A stretch of DNA of 64,000 nucleotides from 13-2-20CM-66-19 sp963824395 (GTDB lineage: Bacteria > Pseudomonadota > Gammaproteobacteria > Steroidobacterales > Steroidobacteraceae), in assembly GCA_963824395.1 (NCBI GenBank), contig CAWGPF010000003.1, forward strand, positions 62,001 to 126,000, written 5' to 3'. The translations under genes and the position numbers were made by a program. Under the pieces are notes generated by a model, which was not told the DNA's origin, ran no database searches, and worked only from the letters and a program-made list of their open reading frames with translations. Shown in pieces: positions 26,126 to 34,118 of this stretch. The stretch's first letter is position 1; each line of letters begins with the position of its first letter.

Positions 26126-27481
26126 ATGACGAACCTTGACGCCTTCAAGGCCTATGACGTGCGCGGGCGCATCCCCGATGAGATCAATGAGGCGCTCGCC
26201 TACGACATCGGGCGCGCCTATGCCGCCTTCGTGCGGCCGCGCCGCGTCGCGGTGGGATACGACATCCGTCTCTCGAGTCCTTCCCTGGCAACCGCGCTCA
26301 AGCAGGGGCTCAGGGACTGCGGCTGCGACGTGCTCGATATCGGCCTGTGGGGGACGGAAGGCTCCTATTTCGCCACCTTCCACGAGCAGCTGGACGGCGG
26401 GGTGATGGTGACCGCCAGTCACAACCCGCCTGACTACAACGGCATGAAGTTCGTGCGCGAGGGCGCGCGCCCGATCAGCGGCGACACCGGGCTCATGGAG
26501 ATGCGCCGCCTGATCGCAAGCCACGCGCTGCCCCCCCGGGCTGCGACGTCCGGCGGCGAGCGCGCGCTCGACATAAAGGCCGCCTACCTGCAGCACCTGC
26601 TCGGCTATGTGGACGTCAGCGGCCTGAAGAAGCTCAAGGTGGTGGTGAACGCAGGCAACGGCGGCGCGGGGCTCATCATCGACGCCCTCGAGCCGCGGCT
26701 GCCCTTCGAGTTCATCAAGATCAACAACGCCCCGGACGGCACCTTCCCGCACGGCGTGCCGAACCCGATGCTCGAGGAGAACCGCGCCGTCACCGCCGAC
26801 CTCGTGCGCAGCAGCGGCGCCGACGTGGGCCTCGCCTGGGATGGGGACTATGACCGCTGTTTCTTCTTCGATGAGACCGGACAGTTCATCGAGGGCTACT
26901 ACCTGGTCGGCCTGCTGGCGGCGACGTTCCTCAAGCAGGAGCCCGGCGCGCGCATCGTGCACGACCCGCGTCTCACCTGGAATACGCTCGACATCGTGCG
27001 CAGCGCCGGCGGCACGCCGGTGCTGTGCAAGTCCGGACATGCCTTCATCAAGGCCAAGATGCGCGAGGTAGACGCGGTCTACGGCGGGGAGATGAGCGCG
27101 CACCACTATTTCCGCCGCTTCTCCTACTGTGACAGCGGCATGATTCCGTGGCTGCTGGTGCTGCAGGTCATCAGCGCCAGCGGCAAGCCGCTCTCGGCCC
27201 TGGTCGGAGAGCGCATGCGGCTCTTCCCGGCGAGCGGGGAGATCAACCGTAAGCTCAAGACCGATGCCAAGTCGATCCTGGCGCGGGTGCGCGCCCGCTA
27301 CGAGGGCCAGGCGCTCACGGTTGATCTCACCGACGGGCTGTCGATGGAGTTTGCGCAGTGGCGCTTCAACCTGCGCGGCTCCAATACCGAGCCCCTGGTA
27401 CGGCTGAACGTCGAGTCGCGCGCCGATGAGGCCCTGATGCAGGCGAAGACCGCCGAGCTGCTCGGGCTGCTGGACACCTGA
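26126..27481 (+). CDS. manB: Phosphomannomutase/phosphoglucomutase
   Basis: This is an alpha-D-phosphohexomutase of 451 residues. The phosphoserine loop TASHNP has Ser98 as the phosphorylated residue; the metal loop is DGDYDRCFFFD; the sugar-binding loop is GEMSAHHYF; and RGSNTEP is the phosphate-binding loop near the end. It interconverts mannose-6-phosphate and mannose-1-phosphate (and probably the glucose pair), supplying ManC. All four functional loops are intact. It is the last sugar-nucleotide gene of the locus. Confidence 0.93.
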   Translation: MTNLDAFKAYDVRGRIPDEINEALAYDIGRAYAAFVRPRRVAVGYDIRLSSPSLATALKQGLRDCGCDVLDIGLWGTEGSYFATFHEQLDGGVMVTASHNPPDYNGMKFVREGARPISGDTGLMEMRRLIASHALPPRAATSGGERALDIKAAYLQHLLGYVDVSGLKKLKVVVNAGNGGAGLIIDALEPRLPFEFIKINNAPDGTFPHGVPNPMLEENRAVTADLVRSSGADVGLAWDGDYDRCFFFDETGQFIEGYYLVGLLAATFLKQEPGARIVHDPRLTWNTLDIVRSAGGTPVLCKSGHAFIKAKMREVDAVYGGEMSAHHYFRRFSYCDSGMIPWLLVLQVISASGKPLSALVGERMRLFPASGEINRKLKTDAKSILARVRARYEGQALTVDLTDGLSMEFAQWRFNLRGSNTEPLVRLNVESRADEALMQAKTAELLGLLDT

Positions 27482-27714
27482 GACGGCGCCCGGGCGTACG
27501 GGACCCGCGTCACAAATCCTCAAGAGTGAGAGCCGCGACATGATCGGGACCCAGCCGCGGCATTACACTTATCAAGGTCGCTGCTTTCCGGTAAGACGTG
27601 GACTCCATCTTGGCAGGCCGGTCCTGTTGCGGACCGCTGTCTGTCGCGTGAGACACTTCCCCCCGGAGGGGGCCAAAGGTACCTTCCACCGTTCACCTAC
27701 CACAGGGACTATCC

Positions 27715-28239
27715 ATGGCGCTTTGGAAAGACTCGAATACCGGAACCAGCTCCGCCGCTCCCGCCAGCCCCGCCCCGACCCCGGCGCCGGTGCACCGCGA
27801 GCCGGAACGGGCCAGCGTGGCCTCTCTTACTCCCGCCCCGGCGAGCCGCCCGGCACCGGCGCCGCAGCGTAACGACATGAAGGAATCCCATATCGCCTCG
27901 GACCTGACCATCGAGGGCAAGATCAGCGGTACCGGGCACGTGCGCATCGCCGGCAAGTTCAAGGGCGACGTCGCGGTTGATGGCAACGTGACTCTGGATT
28001 CCGGGGCACGCCTCGAGGGCCACGTGAAGGCCGCCGTCGTGAGCGTCTCGGGCGAGCTGATCGGCAACATCGAGAACGCCAAGCGCGTCGAGCTGCTCGA
28101 GTCCGGGGTGATCAACGGTGACGTCAAGGCCGGCTCGCTCACCGTCGCCGCGGGCTCGCGCATGCGCGGCCAGGTCGAGTTCGGCTACGAGGGCGAGGCG
28201 CGCGCCAAGGGTGACACCAAGGGCTTCGGCAACGCATGA
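27715..28239 (+). CDS. Bactofilin (polymer-forming cytoskeletal protein)
   Basis: The protein has 174 residues. A proline/alanine-rich tail (about residues 10-50) precedes the DUF583 beta-helix core, which starts near SHIASDLTIEGKISGTGHVRIAGKFKGDVAVDGNVTL in short rungs and ends with MRGQVEFGYEG. Bactofilins polymerise without nucleotides and position cell-wall or envelope enzymes. A 233-bp gap separates it from manB; the gap holds a short hairpin (27619-27636) and no gene, and AGGGA precedes the ATG. Its stop overlaps the next start by four bases. Its place at the end of a polysaccharide cluster suggests a scaffold for localised export, which is an inference. Confidence 0.9.
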   Translation: MALWKDSNTGTSSAAPASPAPTPAPVHREPERASVASLTPAPASRPAPAPQRNDMKESHIASDLTIEGKISGTGHVRIAGKFKGDVAVDGNVTLDSGARLEGHVKAAVVSVSGELIGNIENAKRVELLESGVINGDVKAGSLTVAAGSRMRGQVEFGYEGEARAKGDTKGFGNA

Positions 28240-28628
28240 GCGTTGCTTCTCGCCCGGTCGCCCCGGGCAAGACGCGCACGTGTCCGCACTGCAAGGCGGC
28301 CATTCTCGAGAGCCTGAGCATCTGCCCGGGCTGCATGCACCACCTGCGCTTCGACCAGGAAGCGGCGAAGCGCCAGGTGGCGGCCACCTCGGCGCTGCGT
28401 GTCGAGGGCGTCATCCGTCATCCCCCGCTGCAGGAAGCGTGGGAATACTTCGTGGTGATCGCGGTGCGCAACGACCGCGGCGAGGAAGTGACGCGCCAGG
28501 TGGTGAATGTCGGTTCCCTCGCCGGCACCGAGAAGCGCACTTTCACGCTGTCGGTGGAAGTGTTGCCGCCCCAGACCCCCGCCGCCGGCGCACCCCGGCC
28601 ACCGGGGGGCGTGCTGCCGAAGCGTTAG
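28236..28628 (+). CDS. Small zinc-ribbon protein coupled to the bactofilin
   Basis: The protein has 130 residues. The ATG overlaps the bactofilin stop (ATGA), implying coupled translation. A zinc ribbon is formed by Cys16, Cys19, Cys30 and Cys33 (CPHC, CPGC). The middle (about residues 50-110) is beta-rich, with EGVIRHPPLQEAWEYFVVIAV and TFTLSVEVLP, resembling an immunoglobulin-like sandwich. The tail is proline-rich. I do not know a function. Tight coupling suggests it works with the bactofilin filament, possibly as an adaptor. There is no signal peptide, so it is expected in the cytoplasm. Confidence 0.7.
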   Translation: MSVASRPVAPGKTRTCPHCKAAILESLSICPGCMHHLRFDQEAAKRQVAATSALRVEGVIRHPPLQEAWEYFVVIAVRNDRGEEVTRQVVNVGSLAGTEKRTFTLSVEVLPPQTPAAGAPRPPGGVLPKR

Positions 28629-28665
28629 GGCTGCCGCTCTCTGCCTGTCGAACGCGGGCGCGCCT

Positions 28666-30465
28666 TCAGAAGGTCGCCTCGGTCTGCACCAGGAACTGCA
28701 CCTTGCTGATCCCCGAGCCGCCGTCGAAGGGGAAGGCGAGATCCACGTGAATGACGTTGCCCAGGCCTGAGCGGGCGTTGCCGAAACGCATGCCGAAGCC
28801 TGCATCCTTCAAAAGCCCCAGGCTCGGCGCCGCGAGCGGCGCGGTGCCCCATGTGCGTCCCATGTCGTAGAAGATCGCCCCGCCGACGCGGAACAGGCGA
28901 AACGGATACCAGTCGGTGAAGTAGCGCTGCTCGAGGCTGAACAGCGCCCGGCCCGTGCCGCTCTGGAAGCGCAGCGGATAGCCACGCAGCCCGTTGTCGC
29001 CGCCGAGCAGGATCTGATCATCGAGATCGAGGTTCCAGCCCTTGGTGGCCGCGACGGTGCTGTAGAACAGCCAGTTCTTGCTCTGCTCCACGTAGTAGCG
29101 CACCGAGGCATCGAGCAGTCCGTTGCGCAGCGCGTGCGTCTCGAGGCGCCCGGAGAAATCACTCGCCAGGAGCAGTGTCGAGCCGCCCTCGCGGAAACCC
29201 CTGTTGGCCGAGGCATTCATCAGAAGCGCCGTGCTGCTCGAGCCGAAACCGGCGTTGGCGTAGCCGAGCCGCACGCTCCCGGTGGTGCCGAGGGTGAAGT
29301 CCTCGGTGCGGCCGATCTGGTCGTGGTTGTAGAGCTTCAGGTACTCATCCTGCACCAGGTCCCACTCGATGAAGGGATAAACGAAGCGCCGGTCCTCGGG
29401 CAGCAGGTTGGTGGTGCCGTTGGAGTTGCTGACCGGGGCGAAGCGGTGCTCATCGTAGGTCATGCCCGCGGTCCAGCGCTGCACCCAGCCGTTCTGCAGT
29501 CCCGCCGACCAGCCGTAATAGGTCTGCACCAGCTCATGGCGGTCCTGGAACTGATCCACGAGGTTGCCGCGGTCGTAGAGCGGATCGGTCTGCGTGTCAT
29601 CCAGCGCCGCCACGGACGCCGCCCAGCGCGTGTCGAGTGCGTAGAACGGCCGCGTGACGCTGAAGCCGCGCATGTCACCGTCGGTGAAGTTGCCGTAGTT
29701 GAGGTCGACCGCGGTGAAAGTGCCGAACGCCGTCTTGTCCGCAAGATCGATCGAGTAGCCGGAGCGATCGACCGTGCTCTGATAGCCGAGGTTGATGGAG
29801 GAGCCGGTGCCAAGGAAGTTCGCATCCTCGAGCTTGGCGCCCGTTGAGTTGGTACCGCCGCTGCGGCCGTAGTTGAAGCCCGGGTCGAGCGTCCAGACGT
29901 CCTTGGTGGTGATCTTCAGATCCACCTTGCCGTCGTGGTAGGCCACGGGGCGGATCCAGGCGTCATAGAAGTACGAGTCGGCGCGCAGCAGCCGTTCGGA
30001 CTCCTCCAGCAGCCGATGTGAGTAGCGATCCCCGGGCTTGAACAGCAGCTGCGCACGGATCACGCTCGCGCGCGTCTTGATGTGCAGCTTGTCCGCGAGG
30101 CGGAAGATCTTGTGGTCCTCCGCGGGATCATCGAGGTTGAAGATGTTCTGGTTGTCGAGCAGCACCTCGCCGATGACGGCCTGGTCCTTTTCCAGTACCG
30201 CATCGGAGGGCAGCCCCGGGGTCTCGGCCGGGGGTCCGTAGCGCGGCCGCACCATCGCCAGCTCGAGGTCCTCCTCGCCTGCGGGCGCACTCTCCTGCAG
30301 CCCGCCCACGTTGGCCGCGGTAAACTGCGGCGCCGCCGGCGGCGGCAGTCCCTGGGCGTGAGCGAGGCCTGCCAGTAACAGCCACATCCCCGGCAGGGCG
30401 CGGCGCGGCGCGGCGCGGTGGCCGTGCCGCAGGGGCGTGCAGGGGGAGGGGAGGCGGCCGGCCAT
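28666..30465 (-). CDS. Omp85/BamA-like outer-membrane barrel with a POTRA domain
   Basis: The protein has about 599 residues from the ATG at 30465 (a possible start at 30477 adds four). A signal peptide ends near LAGLAHAQG. A POTRA-like domain lies around residues 90-180 (IKTRASVIRAQLLFKPGDRYS to VDLKITTKDVWTL). The rest is a beta-barrel with alternating strands, the conserved L6-loop motif LRGYPLRF near residue 500, and a C-terminal phenylalanine. It is too short and has too few POTRA units for BamA, and is closer to single-POTRA family members of unknown cargo. It faces the bactofilin pair convergently and the modA gene divergently. Confidence 0.82.
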   Translation of the reverse strand: MAGRLPSPCTPLRHGHRAAPRRALPGMWLLLAGLAHAQGLPPPAAPQFTAANVGGLQESAPAGEEDLELAMVRPRYGPPAETPGLPSDAVLEKDQAVIGEVLLDNQNIFNLDDPAEDHKIFRLADKLHIKTRASVIRAQLLFKPGDRYSHRLLEESERLLRADSYFYDAWIRPVAYHDGKVDLKITTKDVWTLDPGFNYGRSGGTNSTGAKLEDANFLGTGSSINLGYQSTVDRSGYSIDLADKTAFGTFTAVDLNYGNFTDGDMRGFSVTRPFYALDTRWAASVAALDDTQTDPLYDRGNLVDQFQDRHELVQTYYGWSAGLQNGWVQRWTAGMTYDEHRFAPVSNSNGTTNLLPEDRRFVYPFIEWDLVQDEYLKLYNHDQIGRTEDFTLGTTGSVRLGYANAGFGSSSTALLMNASANRGFREGGSTLLLASDFSGRLETHALRNGLLDASVRYYVEQSKNWLFYSTVAATKGWNLDLDDQILLGGDNGLRGYPLRFQSGTGRALFSLEQRYFTDWYPFRLFRVGGAIFYDMGRTWGTAPLAAPSLGLLKDAGFGMRFGNARSGLGNVIHVDLAFPFDGGSGISKVQFLVQTEATF

Positions 30466-30579
30466 GGCCGTCAGCACCTGGATCCGTTAGTGCGCCGGGG
30501 TGTACATCGAGGCATTGTGCGCGCCATCCTTGCGGCGCCCGGTGCGGCAGGTAGCAGTTCGCGCGGTGCCGGGAGCGAC

Positions 30580-30597
30580 CGGCCACGCGAGTGCCAC
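30580..30597 (-). promoter_or_regulatory. Possible sigma-54 promoter for the Omp85-like gene
   Basis: Read on the minus strand, TGGCAC and, ten bases after its GG, a GC pair (TGGCACTCGCGTGGC) lie about 100-115 bp before the Omp85-like start. The -24 half is perfect; the -12 half has TG instead of TT. High GC makes chance matches common, so this is a weak call. Confidence 0.25.
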
Positions 30598-30653
30598 GGA
30601 TGCGACATCCGTTTCAGGAATCTGACATAACGTATTAGCGAAGGCGCCGGTTG

Positions 30654-31466
30654 ATGGCAATCAGACAAACGCTGCGATGGCGGTTACGGTTTCTGACAGG
30701 GCTTGTGTACCTGCTGGCAGCAGGGGTCGGGGCGGCGCGCGAGCCTGCACCGGGCTCCGCGGCCCTGCCGCAGCCCTCACTCCTGGTGTTTGCTGCCGCG
30801 TCGCTGACGGATGCGCTCGAGGAGGCCGATCGCGTCTTCACCGCCGAGACCCACATCGCCGTCAAGACCTCCTACGCCGGCAGCTCCGTGCTCGCCAAGC
30901 AGATCGAGGCCGGGGCGCGCGCGGATGTGTTCTTTTCGGCCGACCGCGACTGGATGGACTACCTGGAGCGGCGCGGGCTGCTGCGCTCCGGCACGCGTCG
31001 CGACGTGCTCGGTAACGCGCTGGTGCTGATTGCGCCTGCCGACAGCACGATGGAGCTGAAGATCACGCCGGGGTTTGCACTGGTGGGATCCCTTGGCGGC
31101 GGTCGCCTCGCCTGTGCTGATCCCGACTCCGTGCCGGCGGGACTCTATGCGCGCGCGGCGCTCACGCGGCTCGGCGTGTGGGAGACGGCGGCGCCACACC
31201 TGGCACGGGCCGAGAACGTGCGCGCGGCACTCGCCTACGTCGCGCGCGGGGAGGCGCCGCTGGGCATCGTCTACCAGACTGATGCGCTGGCCGACAAGCA
31301 CGTGCGCGTGGTGGACGTCTTTCCCCCCGACACGCACCCGCCGATCATCTACCCCGCCGCCGCCACCAGCGCAGCGCAGCCCGAGAGCGCGCGCTATCTT
31401 GACTTCCTGCGCGGCGAGCACGCCCGGCAGGTGTTCGCGCGCTACGGCTTCAGCGCCGCGCCCTGA
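30654..31466 (+). CDS. modA: Molybdate ABC transporter substrate-binding protein
   Basis: This is a periplasmic binding protein of about 270 residues (ATG at 30654; a TTG just before it is an alternative). The signal peptide core is FLTGLVYLLAAGVGAA. The mature part opens with LLVFAAASLTDALEE, the ModA signature whose serine binds oxyanion, followed by SYAGSSVLAKQIEAGA and GEAPLGIVYQTDAL. It would deliver molybdate to a ModBC permease, but no modB or modC gene is adjacent, so the partner must be elsewhere or lost. The gene stands alone between divergent and convergent neighbours. Confidence 0.9.
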   Translation: MAIRQTLRWRLRFLTGLVYLLAAGVGAAREPAPGSAALPQPSLLVFAAASLTDALEEADRVFTAETHIAVKTSYAGSSVLAKQIEAGARADVFFSADRDWMDYLERRGLLRSGTRRDVLGNALVLIAPADSTMELKITPGFALVGSLGGGRLACADPDSVPAGLYARAALTRLGVWETAAPHLARAENVRAALAYVARGEAPLGIVYQTDALADKHVRVVDVFPPDTHPPIIYPAAATSAAQPESARYLDFLRGEHARQVFARYGFSAAP

Positions 31467-31511
31467 GAGCCGCGGGCGCCGGCGCCGGGGTCCGACGCCA
31501 GCGCTGCGGCT

Positions 31512-32378
31512 TCAGAAGCGGCCCATCTGGAAGTCCTCGAACGCCTGCTGCAGTTCGGCGCGCGTGTTCATGACGAACGGCCCGTACTTGGCGACCGGTT
31601 CGCGCAGCGGCCGGCCCGCCACCAGGATCGCGCGCGCGGCAGCCAGGCCCTCACCGGCGGTGACGCCGGTCAGGCGGATCTCCTCGCCCTCGCTCAACAC
31701 GGCCAGCTCGTGCGTGCCGACGGTGCCGGCTTCCGCGCCGACCCGCAGTGAGCCTTCGAACACGTACAGGAACGCCGCGTAATCCTTCGGCAGCGCCTGC
31801 ACGAACTGTGCGCCCGGCTCGAGCGCGATGTCGAGGTAGGTCGGGTCGGTGGCCGGCTGCAGGATCGGCCCGACGATGCCGTCGACGCGGCCGGCGATCA
31901 CCTTGACCGTGACGCCCGCGCCCGGGGCGGCGGTCGGGATGCGCTCGGGTCCGAACTCCTGGTACTTCGGCGCGCTCATCTTGTCGCGCGCCGGCAGGTT
32001 CAGCCACAGCTGGAAGCCGCGCATGCGCCCGGCCTCCTGCTCGGGCATCTCCGAGTGCACGAGACCGCGCCCGGCGGTCATCCATTGCACGCTCCCGGGC
32101 ACCAGCACGCCCTCGTTGCCGTGGTTGTCGCGGTGACGCATGCGGCCATCGAGCATGTAGGTCACGGTCTCGAAGCCGCGATGCGGGTGATCGGGGAAGC
32201 CGGCGATGTAGTCCTCGGCGCGGTCGGTGCCGAACTCATCGAGCATCAGGAACGGATCAAGGTCCGGCAGCTGCGGCTGGCCGATGACGCGGCGCAGTTT
32301 CACGCCGGCGCCGTCGGAAGTCGGCATGCCGCGCACCACGCGCTCTACGGAGCGGGTCGCGCTCGAGGTCTGGGCCAT
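31512..32378 (-). CDS. Pirin family protein
   Basis: This is a bicupin protein of 288 residues. The start ATG at 32378 has AGGAG eight bases upstream; a longer frame to 32444 would run into the neighbouring gene. The N-terminal cupin holds the metal ligands in FPDHPHRGFETVTYMLDG and RHRDNHGNEG, with GLVHSEMPE completing the set. Pirins are iron proteins, some acting as quercetin dioxygenases and others as redox-sensing cofactors. It lies 55 bp after azoR on the same strand, and the two are often linked with a LysR-type regulator, as here. Confidence 0.88.
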   Translation of the reverse strand: MAQTSSATRSVERVVRGMPTSDGAGVKLRRVIGQPQLPDLDPFLMLDEFGTDRAEDYIAGFPDHPHRGFETVTYMLDGRMRHRDNHGNEGVLVPGSVQWMTAGRGLVHSEMPEQEAGRMRGFQLWLNLPARDKMSAPKYQEFGPERIPTAAPGAGVTVKVIAGRVDGIVGPILQPATDPTYLDIALEPGAQFVQALPKDYAAFLYVFEGSLRVGAEAGTVGTHELAVLSEGEEIRLTGVTAGEGLAAARAILVAGRPLREPVAKYGPFVMNTRAELQQAFEDFQMGRF

Positions 32379-32433
32379 GGGAATGCTCCTGGTAGAAGAT
32401 CCTGCTGGAGAAGCCAACATGGGGCCGCGCCGC

Positions 32434-33024
32434 TCAGGCGGCAAGGGCGGGGCGGGCGGGTCCGAGAGTGGCGATGGCGGCGCGTGCCGCGCTCAGGCTG
32501 CGGGCGCGCTGTTCCGGGGAGACGTTCAGCCCTTCCGCGCGCACCAAGGTGAGCTCGGTGATGCCGAGGAATCCGAACAGGAACTTCAGGTACGACTCTG
32601 CGAACTCCGTGCCGGCGCCGGGCTCGTAGACCCCGCCCCGCGACAAGGCAACGATGACCCGCCGGCCACCCGCCAGTCCCTCCGGACCGTGCGCGCCGTA
32701 GCGGAAGGTGCGGCCCTTGATGCTGATGCGATCGATCCAGGCCTTCAGCTGCGAGGGCAGGGTGAAGTTATAGAGCGGCGCACCGATGACGATGACGTCG
32801 GCGGCGAGGAATTCCTCGAGCGCCGCGGCGTCGCGGGCCGTTGCCGGTGCCTCTCCGGTGAGCGACTCGGCCGAGTAGTGGGGCAGCGGATCGGCCGCAA
32901 GGTCACGGTAGGTGACCCGCAGGCCGGGGTCCTCGCTCCTCAGGCGCTCGACGATGGAGCGGGTGAGCTCGCGGCTGGCTGACGCGTCTCCGAGGATGCT
33001 GGAATCGAGGTGGAGAAGATTCAT
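32434..33024 (-). CDS. azoR: FMN-dependent NADH-azoreductase
   Basis: This is a flavodoxin-like oxidoreductase of 196 residues that reduces azo compounds and quinones with NADH and FMN. Key segments are LHLDSSILGDASASRELT (FMN phosphate loop) at the N-terminus, PLYNFTLPSQLKAWIDRI (the PMYNF-type loop, here PLYNF) and ALSRGGVYEPG. It is transcribed divergently from a LysR regulator gene 114 bp away, a usual arrangement for control by electrophiles or quinones. Confidence 0.92.
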   Translation of the reverse strand: MNLLHLDSSILGDASASRELTRSIVERLRSEDPGLRVTYRDLAADPLPHYSAESLTGEAPATARDAAALEEFLAADVIVIGAPLYNFTLPSQLKAWIDRISIKGRTFRYGAHGPEGLAGGRRVIVALSRGGVYEPGAGTEFAESYLKFLFGFLGITELTLVRAEGLNVSPEQRARSLSAARAAIATLGPARPALAA

Positions 33025-33138
33025 GAGCGACTCCTGATGCCGGGATGGCGTGGGAGTAGGCTATATTCTGGGACGCTGACTGATAATCCGGCGTAAATGG
33101 GACATATAGTTCTATTTTTGTGACTAACAGGGCTGCCC
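33025..33138. promoter_or_regulatory. Divergent azoR/LysR promoter region
   Basis: This AT-rich 114-bp gap lies between the azoR and lysR starts and stands out against the GC-rich surroundings. It contains TATATTCT near 33062 and a TATAGTTCTATTTTTG tract near 33106-33121. Such a gap would hold both promoters and T-N11-A type LysR sites. I cannot fix a single operator by eye. Confidence 0.5.
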
Positions 33139-34038
33139 ATGCAACCTCTTGAGGGCTTCTACTATTTCACCGAGGTCGTGGACCACGGCGGATTCGCCCG
33201 CGCGGCCCGGGCGCTCGGCATCCCGAAGTCGCGCCTCTCCCGTCATGTCGCCGCGCTCGAGTCCGAACTGAACGTGCGGCTGCTCAACCGCTCCACGCGC
33301 CGTTTCGCCGTGACGGAAGTGGGGCAGGAGGTCTACCGCCATGCGCGCGCCATGCGCGCCGAGGCTGACGCGGCCCGCGAGGCGGTCGAATTCGCGCGCG
33401 CGGCGCCGCGCGGCAACCTGAGGGTGAGCTCACCGGTGGCGCTCGCCCAATGGTCCTTGAGCCGCGTCCTGCCGGAGTTCCTCGAGGCTTACCCCGAGGT
33501 GCGCCTGCAGCTGGACGTGAGCAACCGGCGGGTCGACGTGCTGAACGAGGGCTTCGACGTGGCGCTGCGGGTGCGCACCCGGCCGAGCGGGGAGGACGGG
33601 CTCGTGATGCGCGTATTTCGCCAGGTGGATGAGTTCCTGGTCGCCGCGCCCGGGTACTTGGCCAATGCGCCGCCCCTGTCTGCACCGGCGCAGCTGGCCG
33701 AGCATGCCATCCTGGACCATGCCGATGAGCTCGAGCACCGCACCTGGGAGCTGGTCGGCCCGCGCGGTGAGAGCGTGCGCATCCCGTTCATGCCGCGCAT
33801 GGTGTGCCTGGACTTCATGCCCTTGCACGCGGCCGTGCGCGCCGGGCTGGGTATCGCGCTCCTGCCCGAGACCGTGGTACGTGAAGATCTGCAAAGCGGC
33901 GCGCTCGCGCGGGTGCTGCCTGAGTGGAACACCCCGCAGGGTGTCGTGCACGTGGTCTTCCCCAGCCGCCGTGGCATGCTGCCGGCGCTGCGCGCCTTCA
34001 TCGATTTCCTGGCCGCGCGGCTGCCGGGAACCCTGTAG
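33139..34038 (+). CDS. LysR family transcriptional regulator
   Basis: This is a LysR-type regulator of 299 residues. The winged helix-turn-helix spans residues 1-60 (FYYFTEVVDHGGFARAARALG, then SRLSRHVAALESELNVRLLNRS). The effector domain begins near residue 90 (GNLRVSSPVALAQWSL) and contains the usual two alpha/beta lobes. It is divergent from azoR and pirin, so it most likely controls those two in response to an electrophile, quinone or azo compound. The ligand is unknown. Confidence 0.9.
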   Translation: MQPLEGFYYFTEVVDHGGFARAARALGIPKSRLSRHVAALESELNVRLLNRSTRRFAVTEVGQEVYRHARAMRAEADAAREAVEFARAAPRGNLRVSSPVALAQWSLSRVLPEFLEAYPEVRLQLDVSNRRVDVLNEGFDVALRVRTRPSGEDGLVMRVFRQVDEFLVAAPGYLANAPPLSAPAQLAEHAILDHADELEHRTWELVGPRGESVRIPFMPRMVCLDFMPLHAAVRAGLGIALLPETVVREDLQSGALARVLPEWNTPQGVVHVVFPSRRGMLPALRAFIDFLAARLPGTL

Positions 34039-34118
34039 CGCTGCCACCGTTGCGATGAGTGGCGTTCCGCGCGCGCCGATTCACCGCGCGTTACGGGGCA
34101 TTCGGGGTATATAAGAGT

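Noticed and set aside
27482..27714. Open frame starting 27540 before the bactofilin
   Set aside because: It continues into the bactofilin in the wrong frame and has no similarity or ribosome site; treated as a leader.
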